64,000 nucleotides of DNA from positions 118,750 to 182,749 of the forward strand of contig JACTAT010000181.1 of assembly GCA_014526335.1 (NCBI GenBank). Reading direction: 5' to 3'. The stretch comes from Chrysaora quinquecirrha (taxonomy: Eukaryota; Cnidaria; Scyphozoa; Semaeostomeae; Pelagiidae). The notes under the pieces were generated by a model. It was given only the letters and a program-made list of their open reading frames with translations, searched no databases and was not told where the DNA came from. Below, piece by piece: positions 24,299-33,960 of the stretch (positions within the stretch are counted from its first letter, which is position 1; each line of letters opens with the position of its first letter). Position numbers and translations under genes: made by a program.

Positions 24299-24304
24299 TA
24301 TAAA
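24299..24304 (+). promoter_or_regulatory. TATA box of palindrome gene 1, right arm
   Basis: TATAAA lies 72 bases before the gene-1 ATG, in the unique segment between satellite and gene. The mirrored sequence is present in the left arm. Confidence 0.5.
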
Positions 24305-24375
24305 TTCAAGCGAGTTTATGCTCTAGGACTCAGGTATTTAAGAGGTAGTCGACAATTATAAGTAAACCGCTAATC

Positions 24376-24879
24376 ATGAATCAGTATAAATGTGATCATT
24401 GTGAATTCTCTTCCAAGTTTAAAAGTAATGTTAAGCGACATGAAGAAGAGATGCATGAGGAGAGTAGTGAAGAGTCTGACTCAGATGATGAGATAGAAGC
24501 TGAAAGTGACCATGATGATGATGAAACTGTCAACACTGAGGAGGATTTTCCTTTAGGGAATGTATGGCCTTCAATGCGTAGGGAAGTTGATAAAGATGAA
24601 AACATACTGCAAGTTTTCAGGCGTAAATTTTTATATAATAGAAGTTTTGAAAATGATGCTGTTGTGACTGCAGTCATAGCAACGATGCGAAAAGCACAAA
24701 AGGAAGATGGTATGGATATGCAAGAGGCCTTAGATTATGCTATTGAGAAAAGAAAATATCTCATCATACGTCAAGCAAAGAATGATGAAGAAGAGGAAGC
24801 TAGTAATTCTGAGGATGCTGGTGTGAAAGAAGTTGAATATGCTAGTACTCGATTATTCCCATACTATGGAAATAACTAG
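24376..24879 (+). CDS. Palindrome gene 1, right copy: C2H2 zinc-finger acidic protein (167 aa)
   Basis: The protein is the same as the left-arm copy and points outward (right). The C2H2 finger begins at the fifth codon (YKCDHC), with the two His of the motif at residues 22 and 27. It is followed by a run rich in E, D and S, a basic FRRKF segment and a tail ending FPYYGNN. The start is the first ATG after a TATA box at 24299. A consensus AATAAA poly(A) signal lies 105 bases after the stop (24984-24989). This TATA, intronless gene, poly(A) layout is what one expects of a compact mobile or viral gene. I do not recognise its family. Another possibility is a host gene captured into the palindrome. 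Confidence 0.78.
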   Translation: MNQYKCDHCEFSSKFKSNVKRHEEEMHEESSEESDSDDEIEAESDHDDDETVNTEEDFPLGNVWPSMRREVDKDENILQVFRRKFLYNRSFENDAVVTAVIATMRKAQKEDGMDMQEALDYAIEKRKYLIIRQAKNDEEEEASNSEDAGVKEVEYASTRLFPYYGNN

Positions 24880-24983
24880 AAATAGCTATACCTAAAAAAA
24901 TGTTTAGAAATTATTCTTCAGTAGTTGTCTGTTAGAAATATAACCTTGTTTCTGTGTGAACATTCTTTGAAAACGATGCTATA

Positions 24984-24989
24984 AATAAA
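24984..24989 (+). terminator. Poly(A) signal after gene 1
   Basis: AATAAA, 105 bases downstream of the gene-1 stop codon, in an AT-rich context. Confidence 0.5.
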
Positions 24990-25188
24990 TTGCTATTATC
25001 TATAGAGTAATATATTGTAATGTTTAGATAATAGTTTTGCGTATAAACAATATAAGGCTATCATAAGCCATGGATTCGAAGGTGACGTTCGAATTATTAC
25101 GCCATCATGATGAAATCCATAACAAACCGGTTTAAACCGGTTTTGAGTATAAACCAATCAGATTGTAGGATTTCTCGGTTCTAGGATC

Positions 25189-25221
25189 TTCTAGAACATT
25201 CTGGAAACTTCTAGAAAGTTC
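25189..25221 (+). promoter_or_regulatory. Seven-unit perfect heat-shock element, right arm
   Basis: TTC/GAA triplets alternate in perfect five-base register: TTC 25189, GAA 25194, TTC 25199, GAA 25204, TTC 25209, GAA 25214, TTC 25219. Downstream follow CCAAT (25225-25229), TTACGTCA (25245-25252) and TATAAAGG (25270-25277). This is the order and spacing of a classic hsp70-type promoter. Confidence 0.78.
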
Positions 25222-25269
25222 TAGCCAATCAGATTGCAGGATTATTACGTCATTAGAATTCAAATACTG

Positions 25270-25277
25270 TATAAAGG
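25270..25277 (+). promoter_or_regulatory. TATA box of palindrome gene 2, right arm
   Basis: TATAAAGG, 49 bases after the heat-shock elements and about 55 before the first gene-2 ATG near 25331. Confidence 0.65.
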
Positions 25278-25330
25278 AACGTAGAGTTTAGTTGTAAAGT
25301 CATAATATTTGTAAGTACCTGCTTAAAATA

Positions 25331-25960
25331 ATGTTCACTTAAAATCACTTTGATTCAAGAATAGCACTGAGTGAAATTGAAGAAACTGATGATCTACAAG
25401 GTCTTTTTAACACATACAGAATGAAGTTTTACCGTTTGCTTCAATGCACCATAAAACACATACTATGAAGCACTGGTTGAATTTGTTCGAGGTGATGAGC
25501 ATACATATACAGCAAAACCTCTGGAAAATGGTGAGTGGGATATCTTCAACAGAGAAGCAGAAGGATATTGGAAAAATGTTACTGGCTATGAGATAAGCAG
25601 ACATATATCAAATATTGAATCTGCTTCATCACTCATCTTTCTGTTTAAAGATTTGCTGGACTTGTTGTATGGTTATTACCCGCCATTCCTAACAGTTGAA
25701 AACAATCTACAATTTGTCTATATGCTGATAGAGATAAAAAAGAAATTCATTTCAAACTGTATGGTTTAATAGATGACTGTTTAGATAGACGTTCTTTATA
25801 TTGTTATACTCCCGGATTGTACTGCGATGGAATACCAACTTTGACTATTTGTAATTATTGTGGCCGAGAATGGGATGGAATGGCTCAGTGCGATTGTTTT
25901 AGAAATGCAGAGACAGAAGATTCAGACGTTGAGATGAGTGAAGATAATGTAACAGTATAA
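25331..25960 (+). pseudogene. Palindrome gene 2, right copy: Cys-rich protein, frame-broken
   Basis: It is homologous to the left copy and runs outward to the stop at 25958-25960. The first ATG is followed by an early stop because of a short insertion (ATGTTCACTTAA) absent from the left arm. A second break near 25455 is shared by both arms, and a third, a one-base loss in an A-run near 25702, is absent from the left arm. The C-terminal Cys cluster (CNYC, CDCF) and acidic tail are intact. No homology is recognised. ATTAAA about 25 bases past the stop may serve as poly(A) signal. The different breaks in each arm suggest independent decay or base-calling error, not a fixed non-coding state. Confidence 0.6.
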
Positions 25961-26193
25961 CTTTAATAGTATTGTTGGTGTTTGGAATTAAACTGTGCGA
26001 ATATTTAATATTAAGAAAATGTTATTGTTGATAATAATTGAGTTGTTGTTGTTGAATTGTAAATTGGAGACTTCTGGAAAGTTCTAGTTATCCAGATTGC
26101 AGGATTATTATGTTATTTTATTTCATAAACGATTCGAACGTCGCGTTCGAATTATTATTACGCCATCATAATTAATCAATCAGATTATAGGAT

Positions 26194-26281
26194 TTCTGGA
26201 AACTTCTGGAAACTTCTAGAAAGTTCTAGCTAATCAGATTGTAGGATTCTTAGAGATGTTCTGGAACATTCTGGAAACTTC
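26194..26281. promoter_or_regulatory. Heat-shock-element arrays at right palindrome end
   Basis: Seven perfect alternating TTC/GAA units (26194-26226) are followed, after a CTAATCAGATTGTAGGATT spacer, by five more (26259-26281). Arm homology stops inside the first array at 26216. The same spacer-plus-array design occurs at the gene-2 promoter, so the end may be a partial extra repeat of the promoter module. Confidence 0.65.
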
Positions 26282-26329
26282 TAGATTGTTAAATCGGAAA
26301 CGAGGCTAGCGGTTTCAGACAAGGATTGG

Positions 26330-26545
26330 AAGAACTCTTGAGGTTGGAGAAATCAACATACTAGATTAAACCGTCATACTATAGCGCGATCTGATGACGT
26401 CATTGATAGTATGAGCCGCGTGCGCTAGGATCTGGGACTCTTGAAAACGAGGTTGGAGAAATCAGCATAATAAATCCATAAAAACCGTCGCACTATAGCG
26501 CGACCTGATGACGTCACAGATTATGACGTCACTGCGCTATGGCCA
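26330..26545. repeat. Direct repeat, two ~105-bp copies with CRE palindromes
   Basis: GAGGTTGGAGAAATCA.., CTATAGCGCGA and CTGATGACGTCA occur twice in order (26349-26410 and 26449-26516), with one further TGACGTCA at 26524. The block follows directly on the heat-shock-element end of the palindrome. Its function is unknown. Confidence 0.7.
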
Positions 26546-26751
26546 CCATCCTTGGAGTCCTGCCACCGCTTTGCAACCTACTGAAGAAAGGGAGAAATAG
26601 ATAGACGAAGAAAGAAGGAAAGAGGAATAAAGAAGAACGATGGAAATCGAGGATGATATCGAACTGAAAAGGTAAAACAAAAAATCTCACGAGGAAATCA
26701 GGGCATCTCTTGCAAGTGACATAAGGACAACAGTAAAATTAAAACTAAATA

Positions 26752-27081
26752 CACGTTTTTTTTAAAAAGAACCTAGCTCAAAAGTTCCATATTTTTTTTA
26801 CTTCGTTTGAGACGATTGTAATTCCAAAAGTTCCTTAATAGTTCCTTAATTTTAACTGCACATACAGTTTAATGACTACTGTATAGAGACATTTGCATGT
26901 AAGCAAAGCTCGAAACTACTCAAGGAAACATTTGGTACATGCTCAAAGTACAATTTATGTGATTTTCGACTGCAAATGAATGGAACGGGCTTTCTAATTC
27001 TTGATTGTTTGCAGTGATAAAAATATTCAACAATGAAAAGTTCCTTGGTGATTTTCTCTTTAGTACTATAAGTTCTTTAAA
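26752..27081. mobile_element. T-rich TIR element (word GTTCCTTA), cut by the N gap
   Basis: The left end CACGTTTTTTTTAAAAAG is preceded by TA (26750-26751). The interior matches the complement of 29020-29420 (for example TTCGACTGCAAATGAATGG and CTAATTCTTGATTGTTTGCAG). The right end lies in the gap. GTTCCTTA/TAAGGAAC words are repeated. Confidence 0.75.
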
Positions 27082-27581
27082 NNNNNNNNNNNNNNNNNNN
27101 NNNNNNNNNNNNNNNNNNNNNNNNNNNNNNNNNNNNNNNNNNNNNNNNNNNNNNNNNNNNNNNNNNNNNNNNNNNNNNNNNNNNNNNNNNNNNNNNNNNN
27201 NNNNNNNNNNNNNNNNNNNNNNNNNNNNNNNNNNNNNNNNNNNNNNNNNNNNNNNNNNNNNNNNNNNNNNNNNNNNNNNNNNNNNNNNNNNNNNNNNNNN
27301 NNNNNNNNNNNNNNNNNNNNNNNNNNNNNNNNNNNNNNNNNNNNNNNNNNNNNNNNNNNNNNNNNNNNNNNNNNNNNNNNNNNNNNNNNNNNNNNNNNNN
27401 NNNNNNNNNNNNNNNNNNNNNNNNNNNNNNNNNNNNNNNNNNNNNNNNNNNNNNNNNNNNNNNNNNNNNNNNNNNNNNNNNNNNNNNNNNNNNNNNNNNN
27501 NNNNNNNNNNNNNNNNNNNNNNNNNNNNNNNNNNNNNNNNNNNNNNNNNNNNNNNNNNNNNNNNNNNNNNNNNNNNNNNNN
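27082..27581. other. Assembly gap (500 N)
   Basis: Exactly 500 unknown bases, a placeholder length. The true size is unknown. Open frames through it are meaningless. Confidence 0.99.
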
Positions 27582-28286
27582 TTTCAGCTGTATTCCAAAC
27601 AATGCCTGCTCTGAGAAATCAGGAAGGCGTCACATTTTGTGATCTTTTGAGCATAACATTTTGACTTTACGCTAGCTTTCACATTGCGATAAATATTCAC
27701 TCGATTTAGAAATGAGATGTTCGGCGGTCGTGTGGCTGAAGAAGCGCACGCGGACATGTCTTATCTTTGACTAGATTGTTTATGAATATATAACATTTCA
27801 TTGTCGAACACGACGGTATCGTGAATTGCCTCTATCAGATGGTATACTCCTGAGAAAAGATCCGTTTTCAGCGGTCGTCCGTCCATACGAGTCAAGAATT
27901 GCCATGTGCTTGTTTTCGCTCGCTTCCTGGCCTTGACCGGCCTTGACCGGCCTTGATTCAAGCAACTCAAGTGATGTTGTCCATAAATTTATCTCGCTTA
28001 TGGTTGGTACAAGCCATACAAGCAAAAGAAAGCGTTAGCATTTGCATTGAGCACGGCAAAATGAAGTGAAAAATTCAGGGCTTTGGTTCGAAAATGGTCT
28101 TGATGAAGCATTGGAAAAGCAAACTGAAAAGTTCTCCAGCTTTGGCTATCGATTTCAACAATTTGATGTAACACTCTGAAGACAAGATAGACCCCCACAA
28201 AATTTTCGATTTTTTCAGGACATTACAGAAACAGACACCCCATGGAATTGAGGTGTCTGTTTGAGGAAATACATTGAGGAAATACA

Positions 28287-28500
28287 TTGTTGGTCAAACA
28301 TTTGCAATCTACTTTTACTTTAGCAAGCAATGTTTGACCGTTTAGCCACGAACTTCAAAAACATTTCTGCTTGTTAGACGAGAAATACTTTTTGACAATC
28401 AATGTTTTGCGTGTGGCCAAACGGGACAACACTTGTTTCATACGTAAGAAAATTTCAAATGTTTGACGAGCAATGTTTGATCATTTAGCATTTGGCAACG
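28287..28500. mobile_element. MITE-like element, TIR with TGGTCAAACATT / AATGTTTGATCATTT
   Basis: Inverted ends and internal reiterations of CAATGTTTGAC and GTTTAGCC. It is a relative of the elements near 43900-44160, 52219-52492 and 54573-55066. Boundaries are approximate. Confidence 0.55.
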
Positions 28501-28563
28501 CCTTTAGTAACATGTTAATAACCATTTTGTCATATTCTGATGGTATAGGTTTTCGTTTTACCA

Positions 28564-28936
28564 CACTCTTTTTTTTTATAAGAATAAAGTTTATAAGAAT
28601 ATTGAGGCTCAGAATCATCCAATTTTTAAGAATATTGTAAGAATATGCTCAGCCTCAGCTCGCATATTTGTGCCTCATTTTTCAGCAGTTGCCTGTTTTG
28701 CAATGTTAAAACGAAACTTCATGATTGTTAAACAACATTCTTATTGTTATAATAGTTGAATTTTTCTTTCGCTCCGCCATTTACTCATAATTTTTCTTTT
28801 AACTATGTTCCCCTGAAACCATATCATGTTTGAAAAAATAAGAATACTTTAAGAATATTTTCAGGCTCAAAGCGAAAATTTCTTAAGAATATTGAGGCTG
28901 GGCAAAATTTATAGTATTCTTATAAAAAGAAGAGTG
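28564..28936. mobile_element. T-rich TIR element (word ATTCTTA), uninterrupted copy
   Basis: The ends are CACTCTTTTTTTTTATAAG and CTTATAAAAAGAAGAGTG, flanked by CA on both sides. It reads as the reverse complement of 2291-3347 but lacks both internal insertions of that copy, so it serves as the pre-insertion reference. 373 bp. Confidence 0.85.
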
Positions 28937-29019
28937 CATTTTATATGGAAGCAAAAGCACCTTTAAAGCACCTTTTGAATATCTGTTCTAAGGCGAGAGG
29001 CATTTCATCTTCAAATATA

Positions 29020-29420
29020 CACGCTTTTTTTTATAAAGAACCACTTTATAAGGAACCTCCATGTAGAAGGCCCGAAAATTTAAAGAACTTATACTACTAA
29101 AAAGAAAATCATTAAGGAACTTTTGAATGTTGAATACTTTTATCACTGCAAATAATTAAGAATTAGAAAGCCGGTTCCATTCTTTTGCAGTCGAAGATCA
29201 CACAAATTGTACGTTAAGCATGTATCCAATGCTTCTTTGAGTAGTCTCGTGCTTTGCTCACATGCAAATGTCTCTCCTTTATTGTTAAGGCCACTGTATG
29301 TGCAGTTAAAATTAAGGAACTATTCAAGAACTTTTGGAACTACAATTGCCTCAAGAGGCCCAAAAATAAGGAACTTTAAGAACTAGGCCTTGAGGTAGGT
29401 TACTTATAAAAAAAAGCTTG
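29020..29420. mobile_element. T-rich TIR element (word GTTCCTTA)
   Basis: It starts CACGCTTTTTTTTATAAAG and ends CTTATAAAAAAAAGCTTG, with TA at 29018-29019 and 29421-29422. The interior repeats AAGGAACT/AAAGAACT throughout. It is an inverted relative of the gap-truncated element at 26752. Confidence 0.8.
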
Positions 29421-29429
29421 TAGGAGTAC

Positions 29430-30300
29430 GAGTTTTCAACAAAAATAACAATTTCTACAAGATTTCCTCAGAAACAATATGTTTACGAGCAAGGTGGACG
29501 AAATTGGAAGTAGTGAATCGCCCTCGCTCTAAGGCATAAGGTGTTGGTATCTCAAAAAATTACTGTATGCTGGCAACAATAATAGCTAGCTGACCTGTAA
29601 AAAAGGACTACCGTATTGAATTCGAAATCTGAATAATTCAAATAGAACAGGTTAATTGAATTTATCCAGCACGTATTTCCTTCTGCACGGGAAATAACTT
29701 GATTAATCAAAAAAGATTGTTCTATCAAAATGCTGCAAACTTCATTACGATCATATCTCTTTGCTGTTTGCTGTTTACTGCTTGCAGTTTAGCATTGTTT
29801 CCTTGACACCCTTTCCCCCACCCCTCAACATCACCCCAGTGGTATTTTCGAAAATGTGGCGGGAACCTTAGGACAATTCACTCGTTTCGAGTCGCGTAGC
29901 TACAGGCCTTAATTCTATTGATCCCACGGAAATCCCTTGGAAATCCCTTTGTTTGAAGAAGAAGCAGGAAAGCCTTTTTGTAGAGTGAAATGCCCGTCCT
30001 TCCTCAGTACCCAGCGTGTCATATCTACGATGCGATATATCCTGTGCATTGGACAACATACCGGAGCAGTTACAAATTACAAAAAGAGTCACGCGCAGTG
30101 CTACCCACGAAATGTAAACAATACTTCTTTATATCAACTTTGATTTGTATATCTTTGCAATATTATTTCCGTAATAGTGGTTTGTCTAGTTTTCTGCAAC
30201 AAAAATAAAAAATTAGGGTCATGACAATATGTTTTTTAAAGGGATATGGGGTATGAATAGATTTCCACAACCTAAGTTTTTATTACAGCCTGCTGAATTT
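29430..30300. other. Intergenic stretch, no gene seen
   Basis: Short frames only, with no domain or RNA recognised. Confidence 0.4.
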
Positions 30301-30369
30301 TCTTAGTAGACGTGTACCCTATTCAGGGTGTAGTGTCTTAAAGATGGGTTTAAAGTAACCACTACCTAG

Positions 30370-30500
30370 AAAAACGAGGTATGGTCGGGCCCCGGGGGAG
30401 TTTTTAATATATTTTCGGTACTGGGGACGTGCCGCCCAAAAGATTTTGGTATGAACTTGGGTCTTAATTTTCTGAAGATTGGTACAAATATGGGTAGCCG
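30370..30500. repeat. Interspersed repeat, inverted relative of 57480-57640
   Basis: The words GTACTGGGGACGTGCCGCCC, AAAAGATTTTGGTA and CTTAATTTTCTGA match the complement of 57530-57620. The copies differ at several positions. The end CCCCGGGGGAG corresponds to the GTGCACCCCCGTGC side of the other copy. Confidence 0.55.
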
Positions 30501-30603
30501 CATACAACATTTTTATAAACCAAACCAAACTAGTTTCTACTTTTCTTATATTCTTAACATGCATTTTCTTGCATTCAATGGGGCTGTGCTTAGAACTGGC
30601 ATA

Positions 30604-30983
30604 CACGTTTTTGTTTATAAGAAAGTTTTTTTTGGGCCAGTATTGAAACTTTTTTTTAGATATTTCATGTTTTCAGTACCATAACTTTCTTGTGACTTGC
30701 TTGGCAAAAATTTTGGAATACAGTATTTATAAGAATGCACAGTTTAAGGCACTGTATACATTGCACAAATACCACGTTTTTCAAAGAAAATAATCATTAG
30801 ACTCGTTTAATAGCAAGATGAGCGACTGAACAGAAGAGCAAAAATAACACACAGAACATTAGGAGTGAAAGTATGAAACAGAACTTACGAAACAGTTTCA
30901 AGAATCCAGTATTGAACTTTCTTAACTTTTTAAGATGTTGAGCACTACTTTCTTATAAACCACTTTCTTATAAAAAAAACGTG
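30604..30983. mobile_element. T-rich TIR element (word CTTTCTTA)
   Basis: The left end is CACGTTTTTGTTTATAAG and the right CTTATAAAAAAAACGTG, with TA on both sides (30602-30603, 30984-30985). The subterminal right end has the doublet CTTTCTTATAAACCACTTTCTTATAAA, and AACTTTCTT recurs inside. 380 bp. Confidence 0.82.
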
Positions 30984-31033
30984 TAACCGAACTTTGAGCA
31001 ATGTAGGCAATCTGCACATGACAGTAACACTTT

Positions 31034-32886
31034 CACCCCGCATAACGTATGTGCAGTACAGTGGTGGGTGTGCAGTACAGTGGTGGATGTTCAGTACAGT
31101 GGAGGGATACCATGAGTACAGTGGAGGGATACCATGAGTACAGTGGTGGATGTTCAGTACAGTGGAGGGATACCATGAGTACAGTGGAGGGATACCATGA
31201 GTACAGTGGTGGATGTTCAGTACAGTGGAGGGATACCATGAGTACAGTGGAGGGATACCATGAGTACGGTGGTGGATGTTCAGTACAGTGGAGGGATACC
31301 ATGAGTTGCGTGGAGGGATACCATGAGTACAGTGGAGGGATACCATGAGTACAGTGGTGGATGTTCAGTACAGTGGAGGGATACCTGGAGTACAGTGGTG
31401 GATGTTCAGTACAGTGGAGGGATACCATGAGTTGGGTGGAGGGATACCATCAGTACAGTGGAGGGATACCATCAGTACGGTGGTGGATGTTCAGTACAGT
31501 GGAGGGATACCATGAGTACAGTGGAGGGATACCATCAGTACAGGGGTGGATGTTCAGTACAGTGGAGGGATACCATCAGTACAGGGGTGGATGTTCAGTA
31601 CAGTGGAGGGATACCATCAGTACAGTGGTGGGCGTGCAACTCATTAGAGAAATTGCAACGGTGTTGTATGAACGGGAAGTATCTCTAAGCAGACAGTGAT
31701 GCGGTTTGTGGGGCCTACATCTGTAAAAAACAGCTCTAAACATACGCTTTTTTAATAGAAGAGTGTTCTGGGCTTCCGTTTTTTGAAACGTCGCGCTAAT
31801 TAATACAACTAGTTATTAATTTGACAACAATATTTCGTGGTTAATACTTTTTATCATAATACGATTTTCGTTTTGTTGGTAAACTCAACTTTTGTTTGTA
31901 TACGAGTATTTTGCTGTTTGAATAGCTACTATTTCTAGATTAGGTTTGCAGTAAGAAGCCGCCAGTTCCGCCATTTTGTTTAGTTTCTATAACCCATTCC
32001 TGGGTCTATAGGTGAGTTTCGTAGTATTCTTACGGTATTTATGTATTTATCGTGTTGTCTAAAGAAATATAATTCGACTTTGATTCATTGAAATTTGCAG
32101 CACTTTTTGAATGGTTCAATATTTCATGGTTGTCTAGAGTTGGCATTTCACGCAACTGACTCTCTATAAGAAAGCAGCGAGCGTCGGGAGACAGGTATCA
32201 ATAACTAGTTGTATTAATTAGCGCAGAGCTGTTTTTACAGATGTAGGCCCCATAAAACGCATCATTGTCTGCTTAGAGATACTTCCCGTTCATACAACAC
32301 CGTTGCAATTTCTCTAATGAGTTGCACGCCCACCACTGTACTGATGGTATCCCTCCACTGTACTGAACATCCACCCCTGTACTGATGGTATCCCTCCACT
32401 GTACTCATGGTATCCCTCCACTGTACTGAACATCCACCACCGTACTCATGGTATCCCTCCACTGTACTGATGGTATCCCTCCACCCAACTCATGGTATCC
32501 CTCCACTGTACTGAACATCCACCACTGTACTCCAGGTATCCCTCCACTGTACTGAACATCCACCACTGTACTCATGGTATCCCTCCACTGTACTCATGGT
32601 ATCCCTCCACGCAACTCATGGTATCCCTCCACTGTACTGAACATCCACCACCGTACTCATGGTATCCCTCCACTGTACTCATGGTATCCCTCCACTGTAC
32701 TGAACATCCACCACTGTACTCATGGTATCCCTCCACTGTACTCATGGTATCCCTCCACTGTACTGAACATCCACCACTGTACTCATGGTATCCCTCCACT
32801 GTACTCATGGTATCCCTCCACTGTACTGAACATCCACCACTGTACTGCACACCCACCACTGTACTGCACATACGTTATGCGGGGTG
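31034..32886. mobile_element. Inverted minisatellite element with 5-bp TSD (1853 bp)
   Basis: The outer ends are CACCCCGCATAACGTATGTG and its complement, flanked by ACTTT on both sides (31029-31033 and 32887-32891). The arms hold 19- and 22-bp tandem units (TACAGTGGTGGATGTTCAG, TACAGTGGAGGGATACCATG). They continue inward through a unique segment to GCGCTAATTAATACAACTAG (31792) and its complement ending near 32223. The central ~380 bases carry no gene, so it is non-autonomous. Related termini occur at both window edges. Frames over the arrays (CSVQWRDTMSTVEGYHEYSG type) are repeat artefacts. Confidence 0.9.
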
Positions 32887-32891
32887 ACTTT

Positions 32892-33960
32892 TCGAATGAG
32901 GAAGCAGAAAAACAGTAAATCAACTGTAAAAATTGCTAGAGAGAGTCAGATAAAGAGAAAATTATAATTTTGATGAGCTTTGAGGCTGGCCTCAATATTC
33001 TTGAACAATTTATTCTGATAGATATAAAATATGTATCAAAATCTCTATACTAATGTAGTAGAATGCTAATGAGCTGGCGAGGGCGGTTTCTTGTAAGAGT
33101 TCGATCCGGAGTTCGGCCAGTCCCCGGCTCTGCAACTGCCTGGAGTTGTCGACCGACCGACTTGCTACCTTGTCATCATCTCCTCATTTGGGGCAGGCTG
33201 CTTCCTCTGCGGGGGCAGCCTGGTAAATACCGACCATTCTATTCAATATTGGTCTAATGTGTTATGGAAAACAAAGGAGAACAAAGCAAGCGTATTCCCC
33301 TACTCATCTAAAATATTGCACGCACGAGCCTCGCGAGCTCCCCGTTGGCATGTCGCCACGCTTGGGGAACAATTGACCTCGATGCGGTTACCAATCGTTG
33401 GGTACGTCCGGTCACGGGGTAAAATCCATTTCGGTGCTGCGTCACAGGTTTAGAAGCGTCTAGAATGATCGCCGTGTTTCGTGGCACATCCATCTGTGGA
33501 TCAACAAGGAATGAGGAATAATTTCCTAAAGGTTCGAGTGCTGTTGGAAAATGATGACAGCGTTTATAGTTTGTCCAGTTTTATTATATTTGTTTTGTTT
33601 CACAATTGCAACAAAACAGTGAACGTAAGAAGAGAATTAAGAATTTATTTCAGAGTATTGTCGGTTCTTTGGATGTTTGTTTACATGATTTGGTTGCGTC
33701 ATCTCAATTGACTGGAGTAAACTGTTTGTTTACGTGATTTTGTTGCATCATTTCAGTTGACTTGAGTAAACGATCAACTTATTCAAAGTCAGTGCGAATT
33801 TATGTCTTATTAAATCTATGGAATGAAATTCGATTTCAAATTGCGTGAATGATAGAGTGAATACACTTATTTTTTGTTTAATTGCAACTGTTGCGTCGTT
33901 TCAATTCATTCGACCATGTCCTTCGAGCAATTTCACGTTAACGACCCTAAATGGTTCTCA
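32892..33960. other. Intergenic stretch with a GC-richer, tRNA-box-like segment
   Basis: 33070-33230 contains GAGTTCGATCCGGAG (box-B-like GTTCGATCC), and 33310-33480 is GC-richer. Either could be an old SINE, but I cannot define ends. 33650-33800 repeats GTTTACRTGATTTKGTTGC. No gene is recognised. Confidence 0.35.

Larger units (their letters stand above)
17369..26216. mobile_element. Giant palindrome: two ~2-kb gene-bearing arms around inverted satellite
   Basis: The left arm (17369-19357) and right arm (24226-26216) are near-identical reverse complements. Each carries a 167-codon zinc-finger gene and, farther out, a ~200-codon Cys-rich gene, both transcribed outward. Between them lies ~4.9 kb of GGATCAG/TGATTAG satellite that switches orientation at about 21054. 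Arm differences include one-base homopolymer changes and small indels. The outer ends consist of heat-shock-element-like TTCnnGAA repeats. No transposase or target duplication is visible, so it could be a foldback-type non-autonomous transposon, an integrated linear replicon with inverted ends, or an inverted segmental duplication. The nearby N gap advises caution about assembly. Confidence 0.85.

Noticed and set aside
27005..27664. Long frames across the N gap
   Set aside because: The gap is unknown sequence and the flanks are MITE and non-coding DNA.
31033..31699. Several 99-133-codon frames rich in YSGGCSVQWRDTMSTVEGYH or its mirror (also 32262-32918 and 132-653)
   Set aside because: They translate the 19/22-bp tandem units in several frames on both strands, so openness comes from the repeat and not from coding.
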